64,000 bases of DNA. Source: Gordonia hydrophobica NBRC 16057 (lineage in GTDB: Bacteria; Actinomycetota; Actinomycetes; Mycobacteriales; Mycobacteriaceae). The position numbers and the translations under genes were made by a program. Below are positions 41,524-50,135 of this stretch, piece after piece; the first letter of the stretch is position 1; every line of letters starts with the position of its first letter. The notes below the pieces were generated by a model. That model worked only from the letters and a program-made list of their open reading frames with translations, was not told where the DNA came from and did not search any database. The stretch spans positions 372,001 to 436,000 of the forward strand of contig NZ_BCWU01000001.1 in the NCBI RefSeq assembly GCF_001592365.1. The letters run 5' to 3'.

Positions 41524-41539
41524 TGTTGCGAATTGGGAC
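41524..41539. promoter_or_regulatory. AcoR-type motif, lactonase/ligase promoter region (site 2)
   Basis: TGTTGCGAATTGGGAC (reverse complement GTCCCAATTCGCAACA), inverted relative to site 1, 62 bp before the AlkK-like start. Confidence 0.55.
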
Positions 41540-41600
41540 GTTCCGCATCGGATGTGTTGGCCGACACTCGGTGTCGTCAACCGATCTGGAGGTACTCGAA

Positions 41601-43175
41601 ATGCTCGCCACGATGATGGACCGGCCACTGCTCGTCAGCTCTTTGCTCTGGCGGGCCGAGAACGTGTTTCCCGAGCGTGTGAACGTCAGCTGCGACGGCG
41701 ACGTCGACGTCGACTTCACCTACCGCGAACTGGGGGTGCAGGCCCGGCGCCTCGGCGGGGCACTGCAGGGTCTGGGGGTGGAGTCCGGCACGCGGGTGGC
41801 GTCGCTGGCGTGGAACACGCTGCGGCACCTGGCGGCGTATTACGCAGTTCCCGGGATCGGCGCGATCCTGCACACGGTGAATCACCGGATGTCGCCGGAG
41901 CACATCGCGTACACGATGCAGAAGGCGCAGGACGAGGTACTGCTGGTCGACGCCGACCTGCTGCCGTTGGTCGCACCGGTGATGAGTGAGATCCCGCTGC
42001 TGCGCCACGTCGTGATACTCGGCGACGGGGCGGTGCGGGACGAGGGTTCGGGCCTCCCCGAGTCGGTGACCGTGTGGTGGTTCGATGAGTTGGTCCGGGA
42101 CAGCGAGCCGCTCGCCGAGTTCCCGGAGTTCGACGAGACCACCGCTGCCGCGATCTGTTTCACCTCCGGCACCACCGGGCTGCCGAAGGGGGTGGTCTAC
42201 AGCCACCGCAGCATCGTGCTGCACGCGATGGCGATCATCGCTGCGGGAGGCGTCGCCGTCGATGGCTCGAAGGCGTATCTGCTGGGAACGCAGATGTCGC
42301 ATGTCCTCAGTTGGGGTGTCCCGTACGCGGGTCCGCTGCAGGGCGCGCGGTTGATCCTGCCGGGGCCGCATCCGTCGCCGGACGAGTACCTGCGGATCGT
42401 CACCGAACAGGCACCCGACGTGTTCGTCGGTGCGCCGGCGGTGGTCGCGCTGATGCGCGAGCGTTATGAAGCCGATCCCGAACAGTACGACCTGAGTTCG
42501 CTGACCACGCTGTGGCTCGGCGGGCAGGTGCCGCCTGCCGGTCTGGTGAAATGGTGGGCCGAGAGGGGCGCGGTCAGCGTCAACGGCTGGGGGATGACCG
42601 AGACGTCGCCGATGGGGACGTTCTCGCACACGGCTGACAGTCAGGGGCGTCCGCTGCCGCTGTTCGAGATCCGCATCGTCGACGACGAGGGGCAGGCGGT
42701 GTCCTGGGACGGCGAAGCGTCCGGTGAACTGCAGGTCAGGTCCCCGTGGGTGACGGGCACCTACCTCCACGATGAGCGGTCGGCGGAATCGTTCGACGAC
42801 GGGTGGCTCAAGTCCGGCGACGTCGCCACCGTCGACCCCGGCGGGCAGGTGCAGATTCGAGATCGTGCCAAGGACCTGATCAAGAGCGGTGGTGAGTGGA
42901 TCTCGTCGGTCGACCTGGAGAACGCCTTGACACTGCATCCCGCGGTCCTGGATGCGGCGGTCATCGCGGTTCCGCACGAGACGTGGCAGGAGCGTCCGGT
43001 CGCGTGGGTCCAGGTGTCGTCGGAGGTGGGCGACGAGGAGTTGCGTGACTATCTGGCCGCCCGGGTGCCCAAGTTCTGGACACCGGACGCGTTCGTGCGC
43101 GTCGAGGCGATTCCGCGGACCTCGGTCGGCAAGCTCGACAAAGTGCGCATGCGGCGGGAGTGGCGCGACGCCTGA
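41601..43175 (+). CDS. AlkK-like medium-chain acyl-CoA ligase
   Basis: 524 aa from the ATG at 41601, GGAGG nine bases upstream. The opening MLATMMDRPLLVSSLL and LAWNTLRHLAAYYAVPGIGA match Pseudomonas AlkK-type medium-chain ligases. P-loop FTSGTTGLPKGVVYSHRS; later KSGDVATVDPGGQ, DRAKDLIKSGGEWISS and the catalytic K in TSVGKLDK. It should activate a medium-chain mono- or dicarboxylate, for example glutarate or a hydroxyacid product of lactone opening. It precedes the Fis-type regulator on the same strand. Confidence 0.9.
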   Translation: MLATMMDRPLLVSSLLWRAENVFPERVNVSCDGDVDVDFTYRELGVQARRLGGALQGLGVESGTRVASLAWNTLRHLAAYYAVPGIGAILHTVNHRMSPEHIAYTMQKAQDEVLLVDADLLPLVAPVMSEIPLLRHVVILGDGAVRDEGSGLPESVTVWWFDELVRDSEPLAEFPEFDETTAAAICFTSGTTGLPKGVVYSHRSIVLHAMAIIAAGGVAVDGSKAYLLGTQMSHVLSWGVPYAGPLQGARLILPGPHPSPDEYLRIVTEQAPDVFVGAPAVVALMRERYEADPEQYDLSSLTTLWLGGQVPPAGLVKWWAERGAVSVNGWGMTETSPMGTFSHTADSQGRPLPLFEIRIVDDEGQAVSWDGEASGELQVRSPWVTGTYLHDERSAESFDDGWLKSGDVATVDPGGQVQIRDRAKDLIKSGGEWISSVDLENALTLHPAVLDAAVIAVPHETWQERPVAWVQVSSEVGDEELRDYLAARVPKFWTPDAFVRVEAIPRTSVGKLDKVRMRREWRDA

Positions 43176-43193
43176 CCGGTGACGGCCGTCGAC

Positions 43194-43211
43194 TGTTGCA
43201 TTATGGGACAC
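43194..43211. promoter_or_regulatory. AcoR-type motif upstream of the Fis-family regulator
   Basis: TGTTGCATTATGGGACAC, reverse complement GTGTCCCATAATGCAACA, suggests autoregulation of the downstream activator. Confidence 0.5.
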
Positions 43212-43275
43212 CCCGCACGACTATGATGCAGGTTACATAATTTGTATGACTGTGATTCATGCGAAGGTGGTGTCG

Positions 43276-45060
43276 ATGCCAGGTTCTGGTGATGCTTACC
43301 GGCGGCGCGAACGAGAGGGCTCGGCCGCGGATGTGTTCGGTCAGTTCCGTCCGGAGATCGAACAATCGTGGCGCCGGTGCCAGGCCATCGGCGTGGAGGC
43401 CGGCGATTCCGACCTCGCGTATCTGCAGGAGACGCCGATCGACACGAAACTGACTCGCGCTGCGGCACCGGTGCTCGACCGTCTGGCGCAGGACCTCAGT
43501 GATGCCCCCGTCACGGTGCTGCTGGCCGACCAGGATGCGACCATCGTCGATCGTCGTACTGGGCAGGTTCCGTTGCTCACCTGGCTCGACCGCGCGCAGG
43601 TGGCGCCGGGTTTCCGGTTCGCCGAGCAGTTCGCGGGCACCAACGGTATCGGCACCGCACTCGAAGAGCGCACGATCTTCCGAGTTCGCGGTCCTGAGCA
43701 CATGCTCGAGGCTCTGCAGCCGCTGGCCTGCGCGGGATCACCCATCGTCGATCCGGCGTCGAGAACGGTGGCAGGAGTCCTCGACATCACCTGCAAGATG
43801 GAGGACGTCAGCGATCTGATGGGGCCGCTGATCCGTGCGGCGGTCCGTGACATCGAGGCCCGGTTGTTCGAGGAATCGAGCATCACTGAACAGCGGGTGT
43901 TGCGGGAGTACATGCGCAGCAAGCGCCGGGGTCATCAAGCTGTTGTCGCGATGACCCCGGATACCGTCATCGCCACGCCTGTCGCCTCCAGGCTGATCGA
44001 CTCGACTGATCAGATGATGCTCTGGGAATGGGTCAGCGAACGCCTCGTCGGACGTGAGGATTGGGTGGGCGCCGTGCGCCTGTCCGGCGGGGCGCAGGTC
44101 GCCGTGCGAGCGCGGCGAGTGAGCGCACCGAGCGAACCGCTGAACGTCGTCGTGGAGTGCCGACCGATCCCGACCGCACCCGCGGTGCCGCTGGTGTCGT
44201 CGTCGGCCCGCAAGCCGGCGTCGTCGATCTCGGCGGATCTGCCGCGACTTGCGGGCCGGAGTCCGGCGACGGAACGCTTGCGGCGACAGATCGACGACGT
44301 GTCGGCGACCGTCGGACCGGTGCTGATCAGCGGCGACCGCGGAAGCGGCAAGGCGTTCGTGGCCGATCTCATCCAGCACGGCTGGGGTCGCGACGCGGAT
44401 GTGGTGACCGTGGATGGTCCCGCCTTGACTCAGCAGCGGGTCGAGCGACTCGGCGAGCGTCTCAGTTCGGGAGTCGGCGTGATCATCAAGCACCTCGACG
44501 AGGTGCCTGCGGGCCTGGCGAGTGCAGTGCGTAGCCTGCTGGACATTGCGGACCGGGAATCCGCCGCGCTGGTCGCGACCGCGGCCCTGGCGGGTCTGGG
44601 TCGCAAGGACGATGGACTGGCCGACTACTTCGGTCGGCGTATTCGGGTCGCGCCGCTGCGTGAACGGACAGAGGATCTCGGAGATCTGGTTCGCGAGCTC
44701 CTCACGCGACGTGTGCACGGTCGTGCGGTGCCGCACCTGCAGCCGGCGACGCATCGTGTCCTCGTGGCGCACGACTGGCCGGGGAACATCCGTGAACTCG
44801 ACGCGCTACTCGGCACGGCGTTGATCAGTTCGATGGGTTTCGACATCAGACTGGAAGATCTGCCGGACGAGTATCGGAGCATCGCCCCCGGACGTACGAT
44901 GACGCCGCTGGAGCGGGGTGAACGCGAGGCGATCATGCGAGCCCTCGAGGAGAGTGTCGGCAACAAATCGCTGGCCGCCGATCGCCTCGGCATCGCGCGC
45001 TCGACCCTGTATCGCAAGATCCGTGCACTCGGTCTGGAGAATCACCGGTACGCGGGCTGA
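43276..45060 (+). CDS. AcoR/MimR-type GAF-AAA-Fis transcriptional activator
   Basis: 594 aa from the ATG at 43276 (GAAGG upstream); ATG 43246 is an alternative but overlaps the likely -10. Domains: helical start with EIEQSWRRCQAIGV, GAF sensor (EQFAGTNGIGTALEE; LDITCKMED), a degenerate AAA+ with GDRGSGKAF Walker A and no GAFTGA loop, and a C-terminal Fis HTH (KSLAADRLGIARSTLYRKIR). Without GAFTGA it cannot work with sigma-54 in the usual way; actinobacterial relatives control diol, ketone and propane oxidation. It is the obvious binder of the motif repeated in six promoter positions here. Confidence 0.9.
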   Translation: MPGSGDAYRRREREGSAADVFGQFRPEIEQSWRRCQAIGVEAGDSDLAYLQETPIDTKLTRAAAPVLDRLAQDLSDAPVTVLLADQDATIVDRRTGQVPLLTWLDRAQVAPGFRFAEQFAGTNGIGTALEERTIFRVRGPEHMLEALQPLACAGSPIVDPASRTVAGVLDITCKMEDVSDLMGPLIRAAVRDIEARLFEESSITEQRVLREYMRSKRRGHQAVVAMTPDTVIATPVASRLIDSTDQMMLWEWVSERLVGREDWVGAVRLSGGAQVAVRARRVSAPSEPLNVVVECRPIPTAPAVPLVSSSARKPASSISADLPRLAGRSPATERLRRQIDDVSATVGPVLISGDRGSGKAFVADLIQHGWGRDADVVTVDGPALTQQRVERLGERLSSGVGVIIKHLDEVPAGLASAVRSLLDIADRESAALVATAALAGLGRKDDGLADYFGRRIRVAPLRERTEDLGDLVRELLTRRVHGRAVPHLQPATHRVLVAHDWPGNIRELDALLGTALISSMGFDIRLEDLPDEYRSIAPGRTMTPLERGEREAIMRALEESVGNKSLAADRLGIARSTLYRKIRALGLENHRYAG

Positions 45061-45117
45061 GACGTCGGCGGGAGCATTCGAGACGCACCACTCATCCGCA
45101 GTCTGACGACTACCGAA

Positions 45118-45184
45118 ATTCGCGTCCCCCACAGCGGTCGCCGAGGGCGATTTGCCCTCGGCGGGTGCTGTAGGGGACGCGAAT
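45118..45184. terminator. 67-bp palindrome between convergent genes (copy 2 of 2)
   Basis: Same outer ATTCGCGTCCCC/GGGGACGCGAAT and inner GCCGAGGGC/GCCCTCGGC stems as 33425-33492. Lies between the Fis-type gene (plus) and boxB (minus). Confidence 0.8.
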
Positions 45185-45216
45185 CTTGATATGCAGCTGT
45201 GCCGGTGGGGCCGCGG

Positions 45217-46698
45217 TCAGGCGAGACCCTCTTCGGCGAGGCGGACGTAGTCGAACTCGACGGGCATGTCGTTGATGCCGGTCTGCGGGGCGGCGATCCA
45301 GCCGGCGAACTCGCCCGGCTCGTACACCGGGACCATGAGCGCGGCGACCTTCTTGCGGGTCTCGTCCGACGGCAGCCACGAGCCGACACCTGCCTCCCAC
45401 TCCTCGTCGGAGAGGATGCGGCCGTCGGGGCTCACGTGGTGGCCCGAGTAATTGCCCACCTGGCGGTTGAAGCCCTCGTGGGGCAGGCTCAGGCGCTCGT
45501 CGAGGCCTGCGTCTTCGAGAGCCTGGTTCCAGCGGCGGACGCCGTTCTCGCAGTCGGCGGTGTACTCGTCGCGCAGGTCCAGGTTCAGTGCGGTGAGGTA
45601 CGGCACCTGCTTCTCGACGATCTTCCCGTCCTCGATGAGACGGACGGTGTAATCGCTGTCGGTGAGCTCGTGGTCGTCCTTGCGGCGCGTCTCCTGCCAG
45701 CGGCCCTTGAGCCCGCCGGTGTAGTAGGCGGCCACGTTGGTGGACTGCTCGGAACCGAACAGGTCCATCGACACCGAGTACTGGAAGTTCAGGTACTGCT
45801 GGATCACCTCAATGGGGATGCCGCCGAACTCCCAGATGTCGTGCGTGCCGTGCTCCTTGATCAGCTCGGCGGTGCGCTCCACCACCCGCTGCACGCCGGT
45901 GGTGCCGACGAACATGTGGTGGGCCTCTTCCTTGAGCATGAACTCGCAGGTGCGGGCCAGCGGGTCGAACGCCGACTCCTTGAGGGTGCCGAGCTGGTAC
46001 TTGCCGTCACGGTCGGTGAAGTACGTGAACATGAAGAACTGCAGCCAGTCGGTGGTCTCCTCGTTGAAGGCGCCGAGGATGCGGGGCGCATCCATGTCGC
46101 CCGAGTTGCGCTTGAGGAGCTGCTCGGCCTCTTCGCGGCCCTCGCGGCCGAAGTACGCCTGAAGCAGGTACACCATCGCCCACAGGTGACGGCCCTCCTC
46201 GACGTTGACCTGGAACAGGTTGCGGAGGTCGTAGAGACTCGGCGCGGTCATGCCGAGGATGCGCTGCTGTTCGACGGAGGCGGGCTCGGTGTCGCCCTGA
46301 ACGGTGATCAGCCGCATCAGCTCGGCGCGGTACTCGCCGGGGACTTCCTGCCAGGCGGGCTCACCCTTGTGCTTGCCGAAGTTGATGGTGCGGTCTTCCT
46401 TGGCTTCGGCGAGGAAGATGCCCCAGCGGTACTCCTCCATGGGGACGAAGTCGAAGTGCGCCCAGCCGTCGCGGCCGACCGCGACAGCGGTGCGCAGGTA
46501 GACGTCCTTGGTGGGCAGCTGCGGGCCGAGGTTCTTCCACCAGTCGAGGAACTTCGGCTGCCAACGCTCGAGCGCGCGCTGGAGGCGGCGGTCGCTCGCG
46601 AGGTCGACGTTGTTGGGGATGCGCTCGGTGTAGTCGATCGGGCTCAAGGTGCCGGTGGGCGTCGGAGCTTGGCCGATGCGGTCGTTCTGAACGGTCAC
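45217..46698 (-). CDS. boxB: Benzoyl-CoA 2,3-epoxidase, BoxB diiron subunit
   Basis: 493 aa from the GTG at 46698, after GAGGAG (upstream in-frame sequence to 46878 is the promoter region). Close to known BoxB length (about 475). Diiron ligands are in ERLITV..NVEEGRHLWAMVYL-like and KEEAHHMFVG helices; GWAHFDFVPMEEYRWGIFL and GGLKGRWQETRRKDDH are further BoxB landmarks. The enzyme epoxidises benzoyl-CoA with O2 and electrons from BoxA; here the FdxA/FNR pair 17 kb away is the probable donor. Divergent from the box-D operon. Confidence 0.94.
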   Translation of the reverse strand: MTVQNDRIGQAPTPTGTLSPIDYTERIPNNVDLASDRRLQRALERWQPKFLDWWKNLGPQLPTKDVYLRTAVAVGRDGWAHFDFVPMEEYRWGIFLAEAKEDRTINFGKHKGEPAWQEVPGEYRAELMRLITVQGDTEPASVEQQRILGMTAPSLYDLRNLFQVNVEEGRHLWAMVYLLQAYFGREGREEAEQLLKRNSGDMDAPRILGAFNEETTDWLQFFMFTYFTDRDGKYQLGTLKESAFDPLARTCEFMLKEEAHHMFVGTTGVQRVVERTAELIKEHGTHDIWEFGGIPIEVIQQYLNFQYSVSMDLFGSEQSTNVAAYYTGGLKGRWQETRRKDDHELTDSDYTVRLIEDGKIVEKQVPYLTALNLDLRDEYTADCENGVRRWNQALEDAGLDERLSLPHEGFNRQVGNYSGHHVSPDGRILSDEEWEAGVGSWLPSDETRKKVAALMVPVYEPGEFAGWIAAPQTGINDMPVEFDYVRLAEEGLA

Positions 46699-47031
46699 GC
46701 TGGTCTCCTCGTTCGGTGTGTTCGATGACGTGTCGCGAAGGCTGAGTGCGACGCTGAATTTCATTCTACATAAATACTGCGTGACGTCTAGATCAATGTA
46801 GAACATTGTTGAAGAAGATCGCGGAGTCGTCGCACTTCCTCTTCGGCGGCTGCGAGAAATCGGCAGTATGGCAGCCATTTGCTACGAATACTTTACGTAC
46901 GACGATCATAATGTAGAGTGATATTCGCTCGGAGTTCGATCCGTGGTGCACATCACCTCGATTCGGACATCAGCCCCCGACGTTCAGCCCTCCATCGGCA
47001 TCACCACCCGAATGCACCACTAGGAGCACAT
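46699..47031. promoter_or_regulatory. Divergent promoter region between boxB and the boxD operon, 333 bp
   Basis: A/T-rich. TTCTACAT (46764-46771) and ATGTAGAA (46796-46803) are exact inverted half-sites, and ATGTAGA recurs at 46911-46917. The same TCTACA/TGTAGA core is found by boxC at 32421. No gene seen. Confidence 0.6.
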
Positions 47032-47640
47032 ATGTCAGCTCAGACCGCTCAGCGCGAACATCCCGGACTGGCGCACATCATCGGCGACCCCGGCGGCGCC
47101 GCCCTGTTCACCTTCGGCCTCGCCCTGTCGTGGGTCTTCGTCGCCGAGGTCCTCGACCACGACGCGAAGGGCGCCCTCGTCTTCGGCCTCCTGGTCGGCG
47201 GCATCGGACAGACCCTCGGCGGCATCATCGCGATCCTCCGGCGCGACAACTACCTCGGCAACCTGCTGCTGACGTACGGTCTCTGGCTCATCGGCTTCCA
47301 CGTCCTCTCGGTCAGCGAACTCGGCAGCACTAGCGCCCGCGGCTGGTGGTCGTTCGCCCTGGTGATCCCGTCACTGTTCCTCGTCATCCCGGCCATCAAG
47401 ATGCGCAACGTCGCCATCATCTCCGCGTTCGTCTTCCTGATCGCCCTCGAAGTGGTGCTCGGTCTGTCACTGGTCACCGAGAACGCGTCGCTGAACCCGC
47501 TCGTCGGCTGGCTGGCCTTCCTCTCGGCACTGCCGATCTACTACCTCGCCTACGAGCGTCTGATGCACGCCGTCGAGCCGCAGCCCGCGCCCGAGGAGCG
47601 CACCGCCACCGAGCCCGTCGCGGGAGGTGTCTTCGCATGA
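47032..47640 (+). CDS. YaaH/SatP-type small membrane transporter, probable carboxylate carrier
   Basis: 202 aa from ATG 47032 (TAGGAG upstream). Six hydrophobic segments. GDPGGAALFTFGLAL, GLLVGGIGQTLGGIIAIL and RRDNYLGNLLLTYGLWLIG match the GPR1/FUN34/YaaH (AceTr) pattern of acetate-succinate channels. It opens the seven-gene operon with boxD, so benzoate or another short carboxylate may be its cargo. The substrate is inferred only from context. Its stop overlaps the next start (ATGA). Confidence 0.75.
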   Translation: MSAQTAQREHPGLAHIIGDPGGAALFTFGLALSWVFVAEVLDHDAKGALVFGLLVGGIGQTLGGIIAILRRDNYLGNLLLTYGLWLIGFHVLSVSELGSTSARGWWSFALVIPSLFLVIPAIKMRNVAIISAFVFLIALEVVLGLSLVTENASLNPLVGWLAFLSALPIYYLAYERLMHAVEPQPAPEERTATEPVAGGVFA

Positions 47641-48530
47641 TCGACGGGCGTACCGTCGTCGACGTTCACGTGCACGCGCCGCGGCTCTCCACGCTGCGGC
47701 CGGCATGGCTGGACTGGGCCGACGAGTTCTCGCGCGACCACGATTGGCGCAGCGCCTACCGCGAGAACGGCGACCCGGAACCCGCCGCGTTCGACGCGCT
47801 GTTCGCCGAACAGGGCGTCGACCACGTGATGCTCTTCAGCGAGTACAGCCCGCGCGCCACCGGTATCCAACGGTTCGACGACCTCCTTCCGCTGGTGGAG
47901 CACAATCCGCAGCGCTTCCATCCGGTCGCGAACATCAACCCGCACCTGCACTTTCCGCTGGTCGGGGAGCTGCAGCGACAAGTGGACCTGGGTGCGGTGG
48001 CACTGAAACTGCATCCGGTCCACGCGGGCTTCGACCCCGGCGACCGCGAACTGTTCCCCGTCTACGCCAAATGCGTGGAACTGGGGCTGCCGGTGATCTA
48101 CCACTCCGGCACGTCGAGTTTTCCGGGCTCGCGCAACAAGTACGGCAACCCCGAGCTGTACCTGGACGCGATCGACTGCTTCCCGGAACTGAACGTGATC
48201 TTCGCGCACGGCGGACGCGGCTGGTGGTACGAGGCCGCCGCGTTCCTGGTCCAGGCCAAGCCGAACGTCTGGATCGACCTCGCAGGCCTGCCGCCCAAGA
48301 AACTGCCCGACTACTACGGCGCTCGGACGCTGAGTCGGATCGCACCGAAGATGCTGTTCGGCACCGACTGGCCCGGGGTGCCCGGCGCGTCCACCAACGT
48401 CCGCGCGCTCGCGGCCCTCGGGCTCGACGAAGTCACCCTGCGCACTGTCGTCGCAGGCAACGCCGCACGCCTCTTCCCGCGTGCAGGCATCGAACTCACC
48501 ACTACCGGAAGAGAGACCCCTGATGACTGA
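47637..48530 (+). CDS. Amidohydrolase-family (amidohydrolase_2) metalloenzyme
   Basis: 297 aa. The metal-binding HxH is in VVDVHVHAP; a later H is in NINPHLH, the lysine segment reads ALKLHPVHAG, another H is in VIYHSG and FAHGG, and the Asp in LFGTDWPG. TIM-barrel members act as decarboxylases, hydrolases or lactonases on aromatic or ring-derived acids. It overlaps the carrier and the dehydrogenase genes. Whether it serves the box route or a side reaction, such as opening of a lactonised intermediate, cannot be told. Confidence 0.85.
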   Translation: MIDGRTVVDVHVHAPRLSTLRPAWLDWADEFSRDHDWRSAYRENGDPEPAAFDALFAEQGVDHVMLFSEYSPRATGIQRFDDLLPLVEHNPQRFHPVANINPHLHFPLVGELQRQVDLGAVALKLHPVHAGFDPGDRELFPVYAKCVELGLPVIYHSGTSSFPGSRNKYGNPELYLDAIDCFPELNVIFAHGGRGWWYEAAAFLVQAKPNVWIDLAGLPPKKLPDYYGARTLSRIAPKMLFGTDWPGVPGASTNVRALAALGLDEVTLRTVVAGNAARLFPRAGIELTTTGRETPDD

Positions 48531-49380
48531 GTCGTCCGGAGCGATCGGCGTCGTCGGCGGCGGAACCATGGGCATCGGCATCGCCTACGTCTTCGCCGCA
48601 GCCGGGTCCGCTGTCACGATCGTCGAGCCCGACGAGCCGCGTCGAGCGAGCTTGCGCCAGCAGATCGTCGACCGCGCGGAGAAGTCCGTCGCGCGCGGCA
48701 AGCTCACCTCAGACCTCGCCGCGCACGTGGCCGACACGCTGCAGGTGGTCGCCGACATCGACGACCTCGCCACCGGACTCGACCTGGTGGTGGAAGCGGT
48801 GCCGGAGATCGTCGAACTGAAGCACGCGGTCCTGACGAAGATCGAGGCACGGGCGCCGAAGCTGATCGGCTCCAACACCAGTGCACTCGCGATCGGTCTG
48901 CTCGCCGAAGCGCTGGAGCGGCCCGACCGCTTCATCGGCATGCACTTCTTCAACCCGGTCTGGGCCATGCCGCTGCTGGAACTGATCGCCGGCGACGCCA
49001 CGTCGACCGAGACCGTGACGGCCGCCCAGACGCTGGGCGCGCAGATCGAGAAGGAGACGATCCTGGTGCGCGACGTGCCGGGCTTCGCCACCAGCCGCCT
49101 CGGCGTCGCGCTCGGTCTGGAAGCGATCCGGATGGTGGAGGACGGTGTGGCCTCCGCCGAGGACATCGACCGCGCCATGGTCCTCGGCTACCGTCACCCG
49201 ATGGGCCCGCTGCGGTTGACTGACCTGGTCGGCGTGGACGTCCGCTTCCACATCGCGACGCAGCTCAGCGAGAGCCTCGGACCGCGCTTCGCGCCGCCGC
49301 AGCTGATGCGGGAGATGGTGGAGCGCGGCGATCTCGGCCAGAAGTCCGGCCGCGGCTTCTTCGACTGGAGCGAGAAGTGA
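48523..49380 (+). CDS. 3-hydroxyacyl-CoA dehydrogenase
   Basis: 285 aa from ATG 48523, 8-nt overlap with the previous gene. NAD motif VVGGGTMGIGIAYVFAAAG; TDLVVEAVPE-like DLVVEAVPEIVELK; SNTSALAIGLLAEAL; catalytic H in GMHFFNPVWAMPL; DVPGFATSRLG and HPMGPLRLTDLVGVD. In this operon it would oxidise 3-hydroxyadipyl-CoA to 3-oxoadipyl-CoA, the PaaH-type step after BoxD. No thiolase (PcaF/PaaJ) is in the window. Confidence 0.9.
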   Translation: MTESSGAIGVVGGGTMGIGIAYVFAAAGSAVTIVEPDEPRRASLRQQIVDRAEKSVARGKLTSDLAAHVADTLQVVADIDDLATGLDLVVEAVPEIVELKHAVLTKIEARAPKLIGSNTSALAIGLLAEALERPDRFIGMHFFNPVWAMPLLELIAGDATSTETVTAAQTLGAQIEKETILVRDVPGFATSRLGVALGLEAIRMVEDGVASAEDIDRAMVLGYRHPMGPLRLTDLVGVDVRFHIATQLSESLGPRFAPPQLMREMVERGDLGQKSGRGFFDWSEK

Positions 49381-50135
49381 GCGACTTCGAGACCCTGCTC
49401 TTCGACGATTCGCGTGACCACGTGGAGGTGACGCTGAACCGGTCCGACACCAAGAACGCGATCGACGCGCAGATGATCGACGAGCTGCACCGCGTGTGCG
49501 CGATCCTGGAGCGGACGCCGCAGATCATGATCCTCACCGGCGGCGCCGACGGCGTGTTCGCGGGCGGCGCCGACATCGCGCAGCTGCGCGACCGCAACCG
49601 CGACGACGGACTGGCAGGCATCAACGTCACCCTGTTCGAGCGGATCCGCGCCCTGCCGCTGCCGACCGTCGCCGCGATCGACGGCTATGCGCTCGGCGGC
49701 GGAGCGGAACTCTCGTACGCCTGCGACGTCCGTCTCGCCACACCGCGCACCGTCTTCGGCCAGCCCGAGCCCGGCCTCGGCATCATCGCGGGCGCCGGCG
49801 CCACCTTCCGCTTGGTCCGGCTCCTCGGCGAATCGGTCGCCAAGCAGGTGCTGCTGGCGGGGGAGTGGCTCGACGCCGATCAGGCGCTGCGCTTCGGTCT
49901 GGTGCAGTCGGTCGTCGACCCCACCGAACTGGTCGCGGCCGCCCGCGGCGTCGCCGAGAAGATGGGCCGCAGTTCGCAACTCGCGCTGCGGATGACCAAG
50001 CTGGCGGTCGACGCGGGCGAGGGCGCACACCCGCAGATCGAGCTCGCGATTCAGGCGATGCTCTTCGAGGACGACGAGAAGATCGCGCGGATGACCGACT
50101 TCCTGGACCGGCGAGCCGCCCGGAGCGCACGATGA
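49377..50135 (+). CDS. Enoyl-CoA hydratase (PaaF-like role)
   Basis: 252 aa, GTG start overlapping the previous stop. NRSDTKNAIDAQM, FAGGADIAQLRD, DGYALGGGAELSYACDVR and the catalytic glutamates in FGQPEPGLGIIAGAGAT. Expected to hydrate 2,3-dehydroadipyl-CoA before the adjacent dehydrogenase. Overlaps the next gene by 4 nt. Confidence 0.9.
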   Translation: MSDFETLLFDDSRDHVEVTLNRSDTKNAIDAQMIDELHRVCAILERTPQIMILTGGADGVFAGGADIAQLRDRNRDDGLAGINVTLFERIRALPLPTVAAIDGYALGGGAELSYACDVRLATPRTVFGQPEPGLGIIAGAGATFRLVRLLGESVAKQVLLAGEWLDADQALRFGLVQSVVDPTELVAAARGVAEKMGRSSQLALRMTKLAVDAGEGAHPQIELAIQAMLFEDDEKIARMTDFLDRRAARSAR

